Origin: Linderina pennispora
Lineage: Eukaryota > Kickxellomycota > Kickxellomycetes > Kickxellales > Kickxellaceae
Length of the DNA stretch: 64,000 nt
Direction: 5' to 3'
Assembly (NCBI RefSeq): GCF_002104995.1
Contig: NW_024468260.1
Location: 558,001 to 622,000 of the forward strand
Part shown: one piece after another, positions 20,729 to 31,827 of the stretch
Position numbering within the stretch: the first letter of the stretch is position 1
Layout of the letters: each line of letters opens with the position of its first letter
Position numbers and translations under genes: made by a program
The notes under the pieces: model-generated
The model's database searches: none
Seen by the model: the letters and a program-made list of their open reading frames with translations, nothing else
Told to the model about the DNA's origin: nothing

Positions 20729-23700
20729 ATGATGGATTCGGTTGTGCGCGACAGCAGACGGCCCAGCGAAGGCGGGTCGGTGGGGTCGGTGGGGTCAGTG
20801 AATAGGCGACAGAACCGCAAGAGCACGGCGCTACCCAGCACGCACAGCAGCATTAGCGGGCAGACGGACGGCGACCGGACCAGCAAGCGGTACTCAGTCA
20901 CGGCGCTCTACTCGATGGTTGCCGAGCACGATGTGGAGGTCTCGGATGAACTGTCAGAAGGTATGGACAAAAAGGCAAGCTGTCTACCAGGTTGCGCAAT
21001 ACAGGTTGCATTAGCGTTTGGAAAAGCCCATCGCTTCGCATTCTTTGCTTGTCTGGTTGTTTTCTTTGACAATTGAACTTTGGGGGGACGAACTATCACT
21101 ATGTCATCAGAGCAGAAGCTTTTAGAGGGAGGGGGGAATTTTTAAAAGGTGTTTTGGTTTTTTTGTTTTGGTTTTTTTCTTTCTCTTGTCTGCCATTATT
21201 CGAGCAGAGATGTACAAGGGGGGCAGGTGTAGACTTAGCAAATCGCTTGCTGTCGACCAGCGTGGGTTGCCAGCCGATGCAGCGTCAACCAAAGAGCTGA
21301 TGCAATTCCGTGCATTATGTTTTTGCGCTTATTGGTACCGGGTTTGTTGGATCGACACGCAAGTTTCTCCCTCCCCCGCCTGTTCCGAGCCAAGAAAAAA
21401 GCTACTGTTTTGTTGTTGTCGTTAGCGCACAGGCATTCATGAGAGAAAATTTGGCACTAAAAATACCTGCGTGCAATGGGGTGTTTTTCTAATGCAAAAT
21501 AGCACAGCGTCGGCTGCGCGAGCTCAAAGGGCAGGTATCGGCACAATCGAAAAAGAACTTCCTTCTTGAGCGCGATGTGCGGTACCTCGACAGCAGGATC
21601 GCATTGCTGATTCAGAACCGTATGGCGGTGGATGAGGTCAAGGTAAGAATTGGGGAGCGATTACCAAAAGCAGACAGTGGCGGAGGGGAGGAAGCCAAGG
21701 CATCGGAGATAATAGCAAAAAAACCATGGGCTAGCCACACTAACGCCACAATGCTACGAAATAATGGATAGGAGCTGTCGTCGCACCTGGAGGATGTGGG
21801 GCAGGGCAACAGCGACTACTACCCGAGCAGCGAGCAGTCACAGCTGTACGGCAATCTGTTTTTCCTGCTGCAGACGGAGCCACGGCACATAGCAACGCTG
21901 GCGCGGCTGGTGACGCTGAGCGAGATCGACACACTCCTGCAGACAGTGATGTTTACATTGTACGGCAACCAGTACGAGTCGCGCGAAGAGCACCTGCTGC
22001 TGACGATGTTCCAGCTGGTGCTTGCGGCGCAGTTTGAGACGACGACCGGAGTTTGCGAATCTTTTGCGGCAAAACACGCCGGTGTCGCGAATGATGACGA
22101 CGTATACTCGGCGTGGGCCCGGGCAGGCGTACCTGAAAAACGTAATCAGCAGCGAGATCAACCGGGTGATTGAGGACGCAGAGCAGAACCTGGAAATCAA
22201 CCCACTGAAGATATACGAGGAGATCCGGCAGGGGCTGGAGGACCGGGGGCTGGCGACGGACGAGTTCCCGCCGGGCGTGTCAACAGAGGAGGCAGGGCAG
22301 CACCCGAAGGTGGTGGAGGCGCTGCGGCCGCGGATTGCGGAGCTGACCCAGATTGCGGGGCGGTTCCTGGACACGATCATCGGGAACAAGGACGCGACGC
22401 CGTATGGAATCCGGTGGATCTGCAAGCAGATCCGGTCGCTGACACGGCGGCGGTACCCGGAGGCGACGGACTCGGCGGTGTGCTCGCTGATCGGCGGGTT
22501 CTTCTTCCTGCGATTCATCAACCCGGCGATAGTGACGCCGCAGGCATACATGCTGATCGAGACGGCGCCTACAGCACATCCACGGCGGGCGCTGACGCTG
22601 GTGGCCAAGGTTCTGCAGAGCCTGGCGAACAAGCCGACATACGCCAAGGAGCAGTACATGGCGGGGCTGACGCCGTTTGTGGAGAGCAACCGGGCGCGGA
22701 ATCAACAGGTTCCTGAACGAGCTGTGCGAGGTCGGCGACTTTTACGACAGCATGGAGATGGACCAGTATGTGGCGCTGACCAAGCATGACATCACACTGC
22801 ACGTGACGCTCAACGAGCTGTACAACACGCACGCACTGCTGCGACAGCACCAGCACGTGCTGGCGCCCTCGGGCGGCGCGCACCTGCGGCAGCTGTTGGA
22901 CGCATTGGGCAGCGCCCCGGCGCTGGTACCGCGCAGTGCCAACGCCAGCCTGGAGCTGCGGCTGTTCAGCCGGTGGGAGACGCCGATTCTGTCAGACCTG
23001 TCGGCGCTGGCAGCGGACAATGCGCTGACTCAGCACGACATCATGTATGTGGAAGCCAAGTCTATTCTGGTGCAGATAATCCGCAGCATGCCGGCGCTGC
23101 AGGCGCGGCGGTATACGCCCGAGAGCAACACAGCAGCCAGGGCGGACCTTTTGTTTGTGGCGGAGCAGGCGGCGACATCGCGCGATGCGGCGCTGGTGCG
23201 CAAGGGGATCAAGGTGCGCGAGATGCTGGGGGAACTGTCGGCGACGGGCGCGCTGCAGGCAGACGGGCACCGGTATCTGGCAGAGGAGATTGTGCGGGAG
23301 CTGGCGCACCTTGGCAGTCTGCGCGACAAGGTGGAGGCGGAGATTGTCGGGCTGCAGGACGTGCTAAGGACGATCGGCGACTACAACGGATATCTGCAGC
23401 AGCAGCTGGGAGACGTACAAGGCGTATTTGGCGAATGTGCGGCTGCAGACAGCGGCGCCCAAGAGCCAGCGCAAGAACGGCATGCCGGTGGGCGTGACGG
23501 TGGCGACCCCGGCGCAGAGCAGTAGACAGAGACGGGCGCCGGAGCGCTCCAAGGTTATGGCGCCGATCAGATTTGCGCTGGCGCAGCTGGAGCGCGACGG
23601 CGTCGTGTGCGACTCGAAGATCCCCGAGAACCGCCGTCACGCGATGGTATTTGCCTTGTCCAGTCCGCAGCCCGCCGCTTATGTTATCGAGCTGCTGCTC

Positions 23701-23853
23701 AAGGGCCGCGAGAAACCCATCATCCACATGGACCTGAATCTCGACGATCTGCTGGAGCGCCAGCATGCCAACATCGCCGTGCTGGATCTCGAGTATGTGC
23801 ATCTGAGCGTCCCGCGCCTGCTGGATCTGCTCAAGAAGAGCTTCATGCGCTAA
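20729..23853 (+). CDS. Ras GTPase-activating protein (RasGAP plus RasGAP_C), frame-broken
   Basis: Stimulates GTP hydrolysis by Ras; resembles fission-yeast Gap1 and the IQGAP C-terminal half. Exons 20729-20960, 21503-21642 and 21772-23853; introns are GTATGG...TAG (542 bp, unusually long) and GTAAGA...TAG (129 bp). A Ser-rich N-terminus and a coiled helix ([20 protein letters not shown]) precede the GAP domain with [20 protein letters not shown] and [14 protein letters not shown]. The RasGAP_C domain ends [14 protein letters not shown]. The frame shifts three times, each explained by one extra G: about 22048 (GG), 22698 (GG) and 23408-23410 (GGG). Conserved sequence continues directly across each site. 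Confidence 0.88.
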
Positions 23854-23992
23854 GACAAAAAACCCAATCGGACCTTTCAAGCAAATCACTTCCCCTATCT
23901 TTTTCTCTTTTTCATTTTCGCATCCCCTCCCTTTTTTCTTATTTTTTGTTGTTTCAAATTTATTTTTCATAATCGCCTCTTTCCGTCCACAA

Positions 23993-25116
23993 ATGTTCCG
24001 ACTGACAGCGCGTCTCCGGCCGCACACTCGGCTGCTTGCTCAGCGGCGCATCTCGACATTCAACATGGACAACAGCGTGCGCGGACGACTGCAGCCATTG
24101 ATGACGGGCATCAAGATAGTCAGCGGGATCGCCGGGCTTGTAGCACTGGGCTCAGCGGGGTTCTACCTGTACATCAACCACCACCTAGGACACGAACTGG
24201 CCGGCCTCCCCGCTGATCACCAACCCGGCAACACGCAAGCTGCTGCGCGGGGCAGCCCTACGCGAGCACCTGGCGCCCAACGCGCCGATCGCCTACCTGT
24301 TCCTTTTGCGAGCCCTGGAGCAGATCCAGCAGGACGGCAAATTGCCCGAGGAGTCGCCGGAAGTGCAGGAGCTGGTGGTGCGATTGGCCAGTGCGGCGCG
24401 CGCGGCAGGCGAGACAGCAGCGGCCGAGCAGCTGCTGAAGCGAGCGTGGGCCATGGTCGTCGACGGGCAGGGCCGGAGCGATCTGTGCGCCGGTTGTTGT
24501 TGGCGCAGTGACGGTGCAGTATCCGGAGCAGTGGCGGGACAGGCAGATCGGGCAGATTGCGGACCAGCTGGGTCCGCTGCTGACCGGCCAGGGTCGGGCG
24601 GCCGAGGCAGTGCGTGTTTTCGGTGCGGCGCTGCAGGCGGCCAAGCGCCAGGAGGAAAATGACGAGGATGCGATGCTTTTGCGGCAGGCCAACCTGGTCA
24701 CGTCTTTGGGCGAGGCCTTTGCACTGCATGGCGATGTGGATAGCGCCAGGGCGCTGTTTGAGAGCGCGCTGGTGGATGTGCAGAAAAGGGCGGGCGACGG
24801 CCCGTGGGCGTGCCTGGACGCCGTGCTGATGTATAATTTGGCGCAGATCAGCGCGCGGGCCGAGGAGAAGCGGGCGTGGGCGAATTCGGCGCTCAGCGTG
24901 GTGCGCAAGCAGCGGGATGTGCGCGCATGCCTGAACTGCGAGACGCATGTGGTCAGGCTTCTGGGCGGCATGGCCGAGCTGCAGGGCGACCTGGCCGAGG
25001 CCAAGAAGCTGTACGACAAGTCGCTGGAGCTGGCGCGCCGATCGGGCACCGGCAATATCGAGCTGACCAGGGAGGCGGCTGAGCGCGTAGCGCACAAGAT
25101 GCTAATTGATGAATAA
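23993..25116 (+). CDS. Mitochondrial inner-membrane TPR protein (Mgr3-like), frame-broken
   Basis: The N-terminus MFRLTARLRPHTRLLAQRR looks like a matrix presequence. One membrane segment (IVSGIAGLVALGSAGFYLYI) follows, then TPR-type helices (VRVFGAALQAAKRQ, GEAFALHGDVDSARALFESAL, AELQGDLAEAKKLYDKSLEL). Mgr3 of yeast, an adaptor of the i-AAA protease, has this layout; identity is by architecture only. Two breaks, each fitted by one extra base (AA at 24195-24196, GG at 24475-24476), join three frames into one protein of about 373 residues. Its stop codon is 4 bp from the convergent MOG1 stop. Confidence 0.72.
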
Positions 25117-25120
25117 AAAT

Positions 25121-25600
25121 CTACCCAAAGATGCTTGCGTCGACCAGCCGGAACGTACTGGCCAGCTGCCGGAACTCTGCATATGCTGCCGATATGTCGG
25201 CCAGCCCCGGCACGTTCATGGTTATCAGAACGTCGGCGTCGTTTTCGGGAATGCGCTGAAGCGCCAGCAGCACAGCCACGCATTGCGTCCCCTGCTGGTT
25301 GAATTTCCCTGCCTGCTGTCGGCCCGCCAATGCAAACATGCCGTTTGTTTCTGTGGTTTCGACGATTTCGCTCTCGGCTGCGTCGTTGGCATTGGCCAGC
25401 TGCGCGAAATGGTACTCGATGGCCTGCATGCCAGGCTGCGGCACGGCCTCCAGAATCTCGATGATCAGGCTGCGGTCTGTCGAGGTGTCGCAGAACACCT
25501 CTTGGTTGTCCGGCACCTGCCGGAACTCGCTTATGTCGACCATGCCCGATGGCACCTGCATGGTCATTGCGCCGCCGTAGAGCTCGCGTACAGTGGTCAT
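25121..25600 (-). CDS. MOG1: Ran-binding protein Mog1 (RanGRF)
   Basis: Binds Ran and promotes nucleotide release, supporting nuclear protein import. The 159-residue ORF matches the family in length and has the diagnostic N-terminus RELYGGAMTMQVPSGMVDISEFRQVPDNQEVF (split here as GGAMTMQVPSGMVD and FRQVPDNQEVF) and the C-terminal VLITMNVPG...AAYAEFRQLASTFRLVD. I chose the ATG at 25600; the longer ORF upstream is poly-A/T derived. Frame intact. Confidence 0.9.
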   Translation of the reverse strand: MTTVRELYGGAMTMQVPSGMVDISEFRQVPDNQEVFCDTSTDRSLIIEILEAVPQPGMQAIEYHFAQLANANDAAESEIVETTETNGMFALAGRQQAGKFNQQGTQCVAVLLALQRIPENDADVLITMNVPGLADISAAYAEFRQLASTFRLVDASIFG

Positions 25601-25793
25601 TTTTCTACGAAAAAAAAAAAATAGGAAATTGGAGAGAAAGGAAGAGAGGAGGAAGAAAGCTGCGATTGTGTGATTACGCCAAGACGGTAAAAAGCTGGAC
25701 ACGTTTTTTTAGGATCCCCAGGCGTGACGTTTTCCTCTTCTTTTTGTTGCGTAATTTCTGTTTATTTTCACTTTTATACTATTCCACCTTGAA

Positions 25794-26385
25794 ATGGCGA
25801 GACTCTTTGTTTGGAACATTCCCCTGCCGCGCATTCCGAGTGCATGGCGAGAGCACCTGCGTGATTTCGGCACCTACGCCTCTGGCGCGCTGGTAAGCGA
25901 GAACGAGAAAAGGAAAACCAAATGGCCGCCTGTATTCACATGAACTAAAGCCTTCATACTAGTTTACCTTCGGCTGGTGGTTCTTCATCGACGGCCTGGT
26001 GACAGCACGGACGACGACCGACTTCCCCGTGTCGTTTGGGTTCGAGGACTGGATTCCGGGCATTCTGTGCACCTTGGGCATGCTAATAACGAATTCAATC
26101 GACCTGGCGTTATTGCGCGACGACGGGTTCGGGTACGGCAGCAGCGGATTGGCAGGGAAGGCGAAGCTGACCTTGTTTATCGGCATAGCGCTGCTGGCCG
26201 GCGGCGTAGCCGGGTCAATTGCGATTCTGGCGATAAAGTACATTGTGCCGCAGGTCGACTCCAGTGTCATGTATATCGGCTTCACAAATGTCATCCAGAC
26301 GGTGTCGGTTCTTCTGGCGTCCATCGTGCTGTGGTTCGTGCACAACTCGGAGTCCGACAACCAGTATAACTTTGTACTCAACTGA
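25794..26385 (+). CDS. TMEM50/Vps68-family membrane protein
   Basis: Small four-pass protein of endosomal/ER membranes; Vps68 acts with Vps55 in late endosome to vacuole transport. Exons 25794-25892 and 25963-26385 with a 70-bp GTAAGC...CTAG intron give 173 residues. The join reads YASGAL-FTFGWWFFIDG, the conserved start of the first membrane helix. Three further helices follow (WIPGILCTLGMLITNS, TLFIGIALLAGGVAGSIAIL, VIQTVSVLLASIVLWF). Stop is about 110 bp before the next start. Confidence 0.88.
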
Positions 26386-26496
26386 ACACAATGTAGAACC
26401 ATAAATTCCTCTTGATGGTTTGGGGCATACTGGCAAAAGAAAATAAGGAAAAAGAAATTGCAAAGAAACAGCATTCAAACTTACATTTCCTTCACT

Positions 26497-27628
26497 ATGC
26501 CCGATGCTCCGAAGAAACCAGAAGCGCCAAGGCGTGGCCGCGGAGTAGTGCGTGGGCGCGGCGGCATGCCTACCGGCCGTCTTGGCTCGTTCCGGCCCAC
26601 AATCACCGGCAATACGCGGGCGACATCCTCGGGCAGCGTGTCCAGCAGCTCCGGCTCGGCCCTGGTATTCAAGCCCAAGACGCAAGTCCAGCGGCACAAA
26701 AAAGAAGCCCCGGCGCCCTCGCTCCTGGCCTCGGCGCCCAAGCGCGAACACAAGCCGCACGGGCCTGCCCGCGGGGCTGAGCGCGGTCGCGGCCGCGGTC
26801 GTGGCCGGGTCGAGCTAATCCAGACGGTCTCCGGTCCGTTCGCCCAGGGCCCTGCCATGATTTCCAGCACATCCAGGCGCGGCGGCGCTGGCGGGTTCAG
26901 CGGGGTGTTGGCGCCTGGCATGCCCAAATCCGAGAACCCCAATGTCGATGAGCCAGCTCAGACTGATCTAAGCGACCCGAATGCCCCGGTGCTTTTACTG
27001 ACTGACCATAACGAGGAGATCACCGAGGACTTTGATGTGCAGACCGAGGAGATGGCGCTCAAGGCAGGCTGAGGAGATGCGCGCATTAAAGCTCGACAAC
27101 AATACCGCCGAGGTGTTCAGTGGCGAGAAGCTGCTGGTGTGGCAGCTGCCGGCCATGCCCGAGTTTGAGCTCACAGCGGAGGTCGTCGAGAGGCGGGAGA
27201 GGGAGCGGCTGGAGCGCAGGGACGAGCGTCGGCGCAAGAGGGAAGCAGAGCAAAAGAAGACCGAGGATGTGAAGCCGAGTATGGCTGAGCTGGAGGCTGG
27301 CGAGCCGATTGACGTTGAAGACAAGCCAGGTCCGGATGACAAGCCGATCGACGACAAGCCCGATACAGAAGAGGAGACGGTCGAGGAGTCCGACTCCGAG
27401 GACTCGTCCCTGCTGGACGGCCGGATTGGCACATTGGTGGTGCTCAAATCGGGCGCCGTCAAGCTCAAGATTGGCCAAGACCTCCTGCTGGACGTGTCGC
27501 TGGGCGCCGACTGCCAGTTCTTCCGCGGGCTAATGGCACTGGACACCAAGGGCTCAAACTCGGCCTTTGTGCTGGGCAATATCGACGAGCAGCTGGTGTG
27601 CACGCCCGACCTCGAGAACATGCTTTGA
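26497..27628 (+). CDS. RPC53: RNA polymerase III subunit Rpc4 (Rpc53), frame-broken
   Basis: Subunit of Pol III that pairs with Rpc5 (Rpc37) in termination and reinitiation. A basic, Arg/Gly-rich N-terminus (GRGVVRGRGG, RGRGRGRGR) leads to the conserved C-terminal Rpc4 domain: GRIGTLVVLKSGAVKLKIG, LLLDVSLGADCQFFRGLMAL and NIDEQLVCTPDLENML. The frame breaks once near 27067-27068, where one extra G in AAGGCAGGCTGAGG explains it: removal turns a premature TGA into an in-frame A-E-E-M-R. About 377 residues when joined. Confidence 0.9.
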
Positions 27629-27675
27629 AGAAGCAAAATAATAATAAATGACTCGCTTTAAATGATTATAAAGAA

Positions 27676-29925
27676 CTACTCGTCGTCCTTGACGTAGCTC
27701 TCGGGGAACCGCCCGGTCTGCCCATATATGGTGCCCTGCAGCCATCCAGAGCCGACATCCCGCGACGTAATGCGGATCTTGTCGCCAGCGCTAAACGATA
27801 GCTCCTCGGCATCGCGGCCGGCAAAATCATAGATTGCCACGACGTACTCGTCCGGTGGCTGCGACTGGAAGCTGCTGCGCGGGGCAGCACCGGCGACGAC
27901 ATTGCCGGGCTGTACTCGTCCATGTTCACGTAGGCCGTGGGCACCAGGCCGATCTGCCCGTGGACGTCGGCACGGATCCACCCGCGGCTCTCGCTGTCCG
28001 GCACCAGTACGCGCACGCGGTCGCCGGCCCGCACCGACAAAGTGGTGGACCCGTCACCGTCGTAGTCGTATGTGACCGTGACCATATCGCTGGGCGTTGT
28101 GAATGACGGTGTTTCGCTGACTGCTCCGCCTGCCTCCCGCCATAGGCCATTGCCAGGGCACCAGCTGCACCAGCTGCCCGGCTGCACCAGCTGCCCCGGC
28201 TGCTGCTCCAGCTACTGGAGTTCCGCGGCTAATGGAGGCTGATCGTGGGGAGCTCTCGTATGGCGTCTGGGATGTGGATTTGCGTGGCAAAGTGGCAGCA
28301 GCGCCGTATGACGTGGAGGCGCGCGAAATCGACGCCTGCGATGCGCTCAGACTGGCGGAATTGGAGACTGGCTCGGGTTATTATCCGAGTCCATGGAAGC
28401 CCCCGACACCGCCGAGGCTGCGCGCACGTGCCTTCTTCTTCTTGGTGCCAAAGCGCGCCAGGAACCCGCCCTTGGCGTCCGGGTCCGGGCCCTCGCAGCT
28501 GGGAGCCACCTTGATCTGGCATTTGGCGTGGCACGTGAACCCGCACGCCGCGCATTTGGCCGCCTTGCGGTTGAGTCCGCCGATAGACTCGCCGCAGTAA
28601 TCGCAGGTCTTGGAAATCGCCACCGTGAACGCCTTGAACTCGTGCGGATTCCCTGGTCAACACTGCCCAGCTCCGTCTCGATCGCCGCCCGCACCGCCCT
28701 CTGCTTGACAATCTCCAGCTCCAGCATCGTCGCCTCGTGCCGGGCCTCCGCCGCCTTGTCTACGGATTTGTCACCCTTCTGCCGCAGCTTCTCGGCCTCG
28801 GCCAGCTTGCCCTGCAGCTTCTGGTCGGCTGCCAGGCGGTCGCGGTCTGCCTGCAGGCACATGTTGCGTAGGATCCACCTGGCTCTCGCCGTCCAGCGCC
28901 ATGGCGTCCTCCTCGCCGTTGGCGTAGTCGACGATCACGCGGAAGTCCGCCTGCTCCTCCCACTTGCTGAGCCCGCCCTCCACGCGCTTGCGCACGTACG
29001 CGGCCGAGTCGGCCTCGGGCGTGACTCTCCCCATCACGTGCGCTACCCGCTGCGTACGCTGGATGCGTTTGCCGTCGCTGGCCTCCTGCATCTCCAGCAA
29101 CTGCAGCAGCAGACGCTTGGTGGCTGCCACGCGCTGCTCGTTGATGTCTGCATTGAGTCCATGACTGTGGGCGTGAACTGATGGCTGACTGCGTCCTTGA
29201 CTGCATTGGCCACTGCGACCTGCAGAATATACTCGTTCTTGGCCTGGTTGCGTGCGCTGGTGTTCTTGTCTGCCTTGACCCGATACTTGTCCTGGTCCTT
29301 CTCGTTGGTCGCGCGCTCCTGCCGTGACTGCGACGTGCCCAGCTGCTTTGACTTGCTCTCGTAGTGCGCCCGCATCTTATCCTTCTGGTCGTAGATCTTG
29401 TCGCGCTCGCCCAGCAGCTTCTGGTAAAACTCCAGGCTCTTCTTGCGCGCCTCGCCAAGACTGCCAAACGCCTGGTGCAGTTCCTCGGCCACCGAGCCGC
29501 TGATCTTGCTTGCCAACTGCATATGCAGGCGGCCCTCCTCCTCAAGCTGCAATACCCATTCGTTGGCTGCCGGCAAGAGCTCCAGGGGCGTGGTCGCTGC
29601 TGCCTCGGCCTCCGTCAGCGTCAGTGTGTTGGCTGCTGAGTCGGCCTTTTTGTCGTGCAGGCCCTCGAGCTGCTGCTGGAACGTGCGCGCCAGGTCCAGG
29701 ATCTTTGTGCCGTAGTCGCGCTCCTGCCGCTGCTTTCTCTGTCAGAAGCTTGTACAGCCCAGAGTACACGTCTATCTGCTTCTCGACGTATCCGTTGATA
29801 GCACCAAACTCGTTCGGCTAACAAAAATGCATGCAGCGCGTGGTTAGCCTGGCTGTTTCTCTGCTGCTCCCAGTCTGCTCCCTCCCGTCTGAATTTGTTA
29901 CCTTGAGCTCGGACCCAAACGTCAT
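27676..29925 (-). CDS. BZZ1: Bzz1-type F-BAR / C1 / two-SH3 protein, heavily frame-broken
   Basis: Binds curved membrane and activates WASP-driven actin at endocytic sites. Exon 1 (29925-29902, MTFGSELK) joins exon 2 at 29817 across an 84-bp GTAACA...TTAG intron. Order along the protein: F-BAR helices (VEKQIDVYSGLYKLL, GTKILDLARTFQQQL, EARKKSLEFYQKLL), a second coiled helix (LAEAEKLRQKGDKSVDKAAE), a C1 zinc finger (CDYCGESIGG...CAACGFTCHAKC), a Ser/Ala linker, SH3-1 (VTYDYDGDGSTTLSVRAGD) and SH3-2 (AIYDFAGRDAEELSFSAGD...FPESYVKDDE). I count about nine single-base breaks, both insertions and deletions, mainly in G/C runs. Fission-yeast Bzz1 has the same domain set. The C1 cysteines and SH3 cores are intact. 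Confidence 0.85.
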
Positions 29926-30801
29926 CTTTATAGAATTGCAAAGGAAACGAAAAAAGAAAAAAAAAACGAAAGCTGTGGAAAAACGAGGAAAGAGTAGAGC
30001 GGGGCGGACTGACTTGTGAATAATTAATGCGTGTGCGACATATCAAGCACATCGATACTGCAATGTGCTGCAATCCGCCAAGCGCCTTGGCCCTTTTGGG
30101 CATTCCTTGGCCAGTGACATCAGAAGCTACACAATTGCAGGCAAGAATGGACCAGACTACGGTTTGCGACAGGTCTAATTGTGAATCTGGCGACATTGTG
30201 GAATCGCATATGTTTCACCAGCCATTGGCTTTTGTCATATGTAACCACTATTGATACTTTTCCGTGTCAGAGCCTGGCGCCTATCGCCATAGCGAGCCAT
30301 GGCATCACCGACATATGGAGCACTGGGCGTATCGCAAGCTCAGCCTGCCTGCGACAGATCACTTTACCTGTTCTGCTAGATTCCTGGACCCCACGCTCGC
30401 ACAGGAGCTGTCCATTATTACCGTCCCCGCTCCAGGGCAATAAGCCCAGTAGCCTCTGGATCCTCTGGATCCTTCTTGGACCAGAGACCGGTATGTGTCG
30501 GCCCGAGTGGCCGCAGCACCTGAATGGTGCAGATTACTCACATACGGTGTAAGGGGGCCTGGACTGCTGGTCAAGCAGTGGGCTCTGTCTTTCCACCAGA
30601 AGAATCTCATTATCGGTCGGACTGTTTGCCACAACCAAGTCCCAGCGTGGGATCGTGTGGCTCGTCTTGCAGGTTTCGCAATAAATTGTTCTCTTTTCTC
30701 CCTCCCCTCCTATTCTCTCTCGATCGCTTTTGCCTTGTTCTGCTGCGCTCACTTTTGCTCCTCCCCGCCACCCATCTACTCTCAGAAACCCCGATAAAAC
30801 A
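29926..30801. other. Intergenic region, Bzz1 / ACT divergent promoters
   Basis: About 880 bp with no supported gene; ends in a pyrimidine-rich leader before the ACT gene. Confidence 0.5.
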
Positions 30802-31393
30802 ATGGCACTGCGTCTAAAGATCCAAGACGGCGACTACTCTGTCTGCCGCTTTGTGCCCACAACCGACCTTTCCCAGCTCCTCAACCTCTGCGCCGACGGC
30901 TTTTTCTCAATCACACGCACAAAAGACGAAATCTCCGTCGTCCGTCCAAGCTTCGCTGGCGAGGACTCCTTGCGCACCACGCACAGCGACTGCAACTACA
31001 AGATCGAATCCGGCTGGCGCCTGCTTAAAGTCGAGGGTCCGCTGGATTTCGGCCTGGTCGGCATCATTCACAAGATCTCGGAGCGCCTGGCTACGGCCCA
31101 AGGTGCCGCTGTTTGTCGTCAGCACTTTTGACACCGACTATGTGCTGGTCAAGAAGGACAGGCTGGACGATGCGGTTGATGCCCTGAACCACAACAGCAT
31201 CTTTCATCGACTGATTTTTTTTACGAAATATCAACGATATTTGCGCGTATTTTCATTTCTTTTTGGCGGAAATAAATCAAGACTGTTGGTTGATGTCGCA
31301 ATGCGATTCTTCTGCTGCAGAAAAAGAAGTTTAGGCGAAGAAATCGCGAACGCCGAATACCGCTTCTACCATTTAAAAGTCACAATGAGATAA
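30802..31393 (+). CDS. ACT-domain protein (CASTOR/ACT_7-like), frame-broken
   Basis: Small protein with an N-terminal beta-rich half (MALRLKIQDGDYSVCRF) and a C-terminal ACT-like half (WRLLKVEGPLDFGLVGII, then KVPLFVVSTFDTDYVLVKK). ACT modules bind amino acids and regulate metabolism or signalling; the ligand cannot be read here. One extra C in CCC at 31097-31099 explains the single frame break. The conserved part ends near 31210 (DAVDALNHNSIF). The following 180 bp to the stop at 31391-31393 read as low-quality sequence, so the true C-terminus may lie near a T-run at about 31217-31224. Confidence 0.7.
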
Positions 31394-31827
31394 TGTCTCA
31401 CTCCGCGGGAAAAGAAATGCAGCACTAGACCAGCGCGCTCTCCTTCACATGAAAACCTTCAAAAAAAAATCAAAAAAAAAAGCTCATTGTTGCGTTCGGT
31501 TGCCTCGTCAGCAGTACCGGCGTCTCCCGCCCAGAGATTCCCAATGCACACTTCTGCAAGAAATCAGATACACGCCGATCTTGTACACCGTCTGGCCCCT
31601 CCACTACTCGAAGCCCAAATCCCCTGTTATTTGGGGAGGACATGCAGTGGACTGACTGACTATGTTCGCGCTCTAAGGAAACCTATTGCATAATCTTGTC
31701 CGCCATCAACATGCTGCGTCAGAACCAAGTCCGCCTAACCACGCACTCCCTCTTTTTTCTTCCTTCTCTGCCAGTGCTTTAATCTGCTTCTATAATCTTT
31801 TTTCTTCCTTTCCTAATATCCACACCC
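31394..31827 (+). other. Intergenic region upstream of the DDHD phospholipase
   Basis: No supported gene. Contains A-rich runs (31458-31482) and a CT-rich leader. Confidence 0.5.

Noticed and set aside
20961-21502. Short ORFs in the RasGAP first intron as separate genes
   Set aside because: AT-rich, no conserved content, and flanked by splice sites that join conserved coding sequence.
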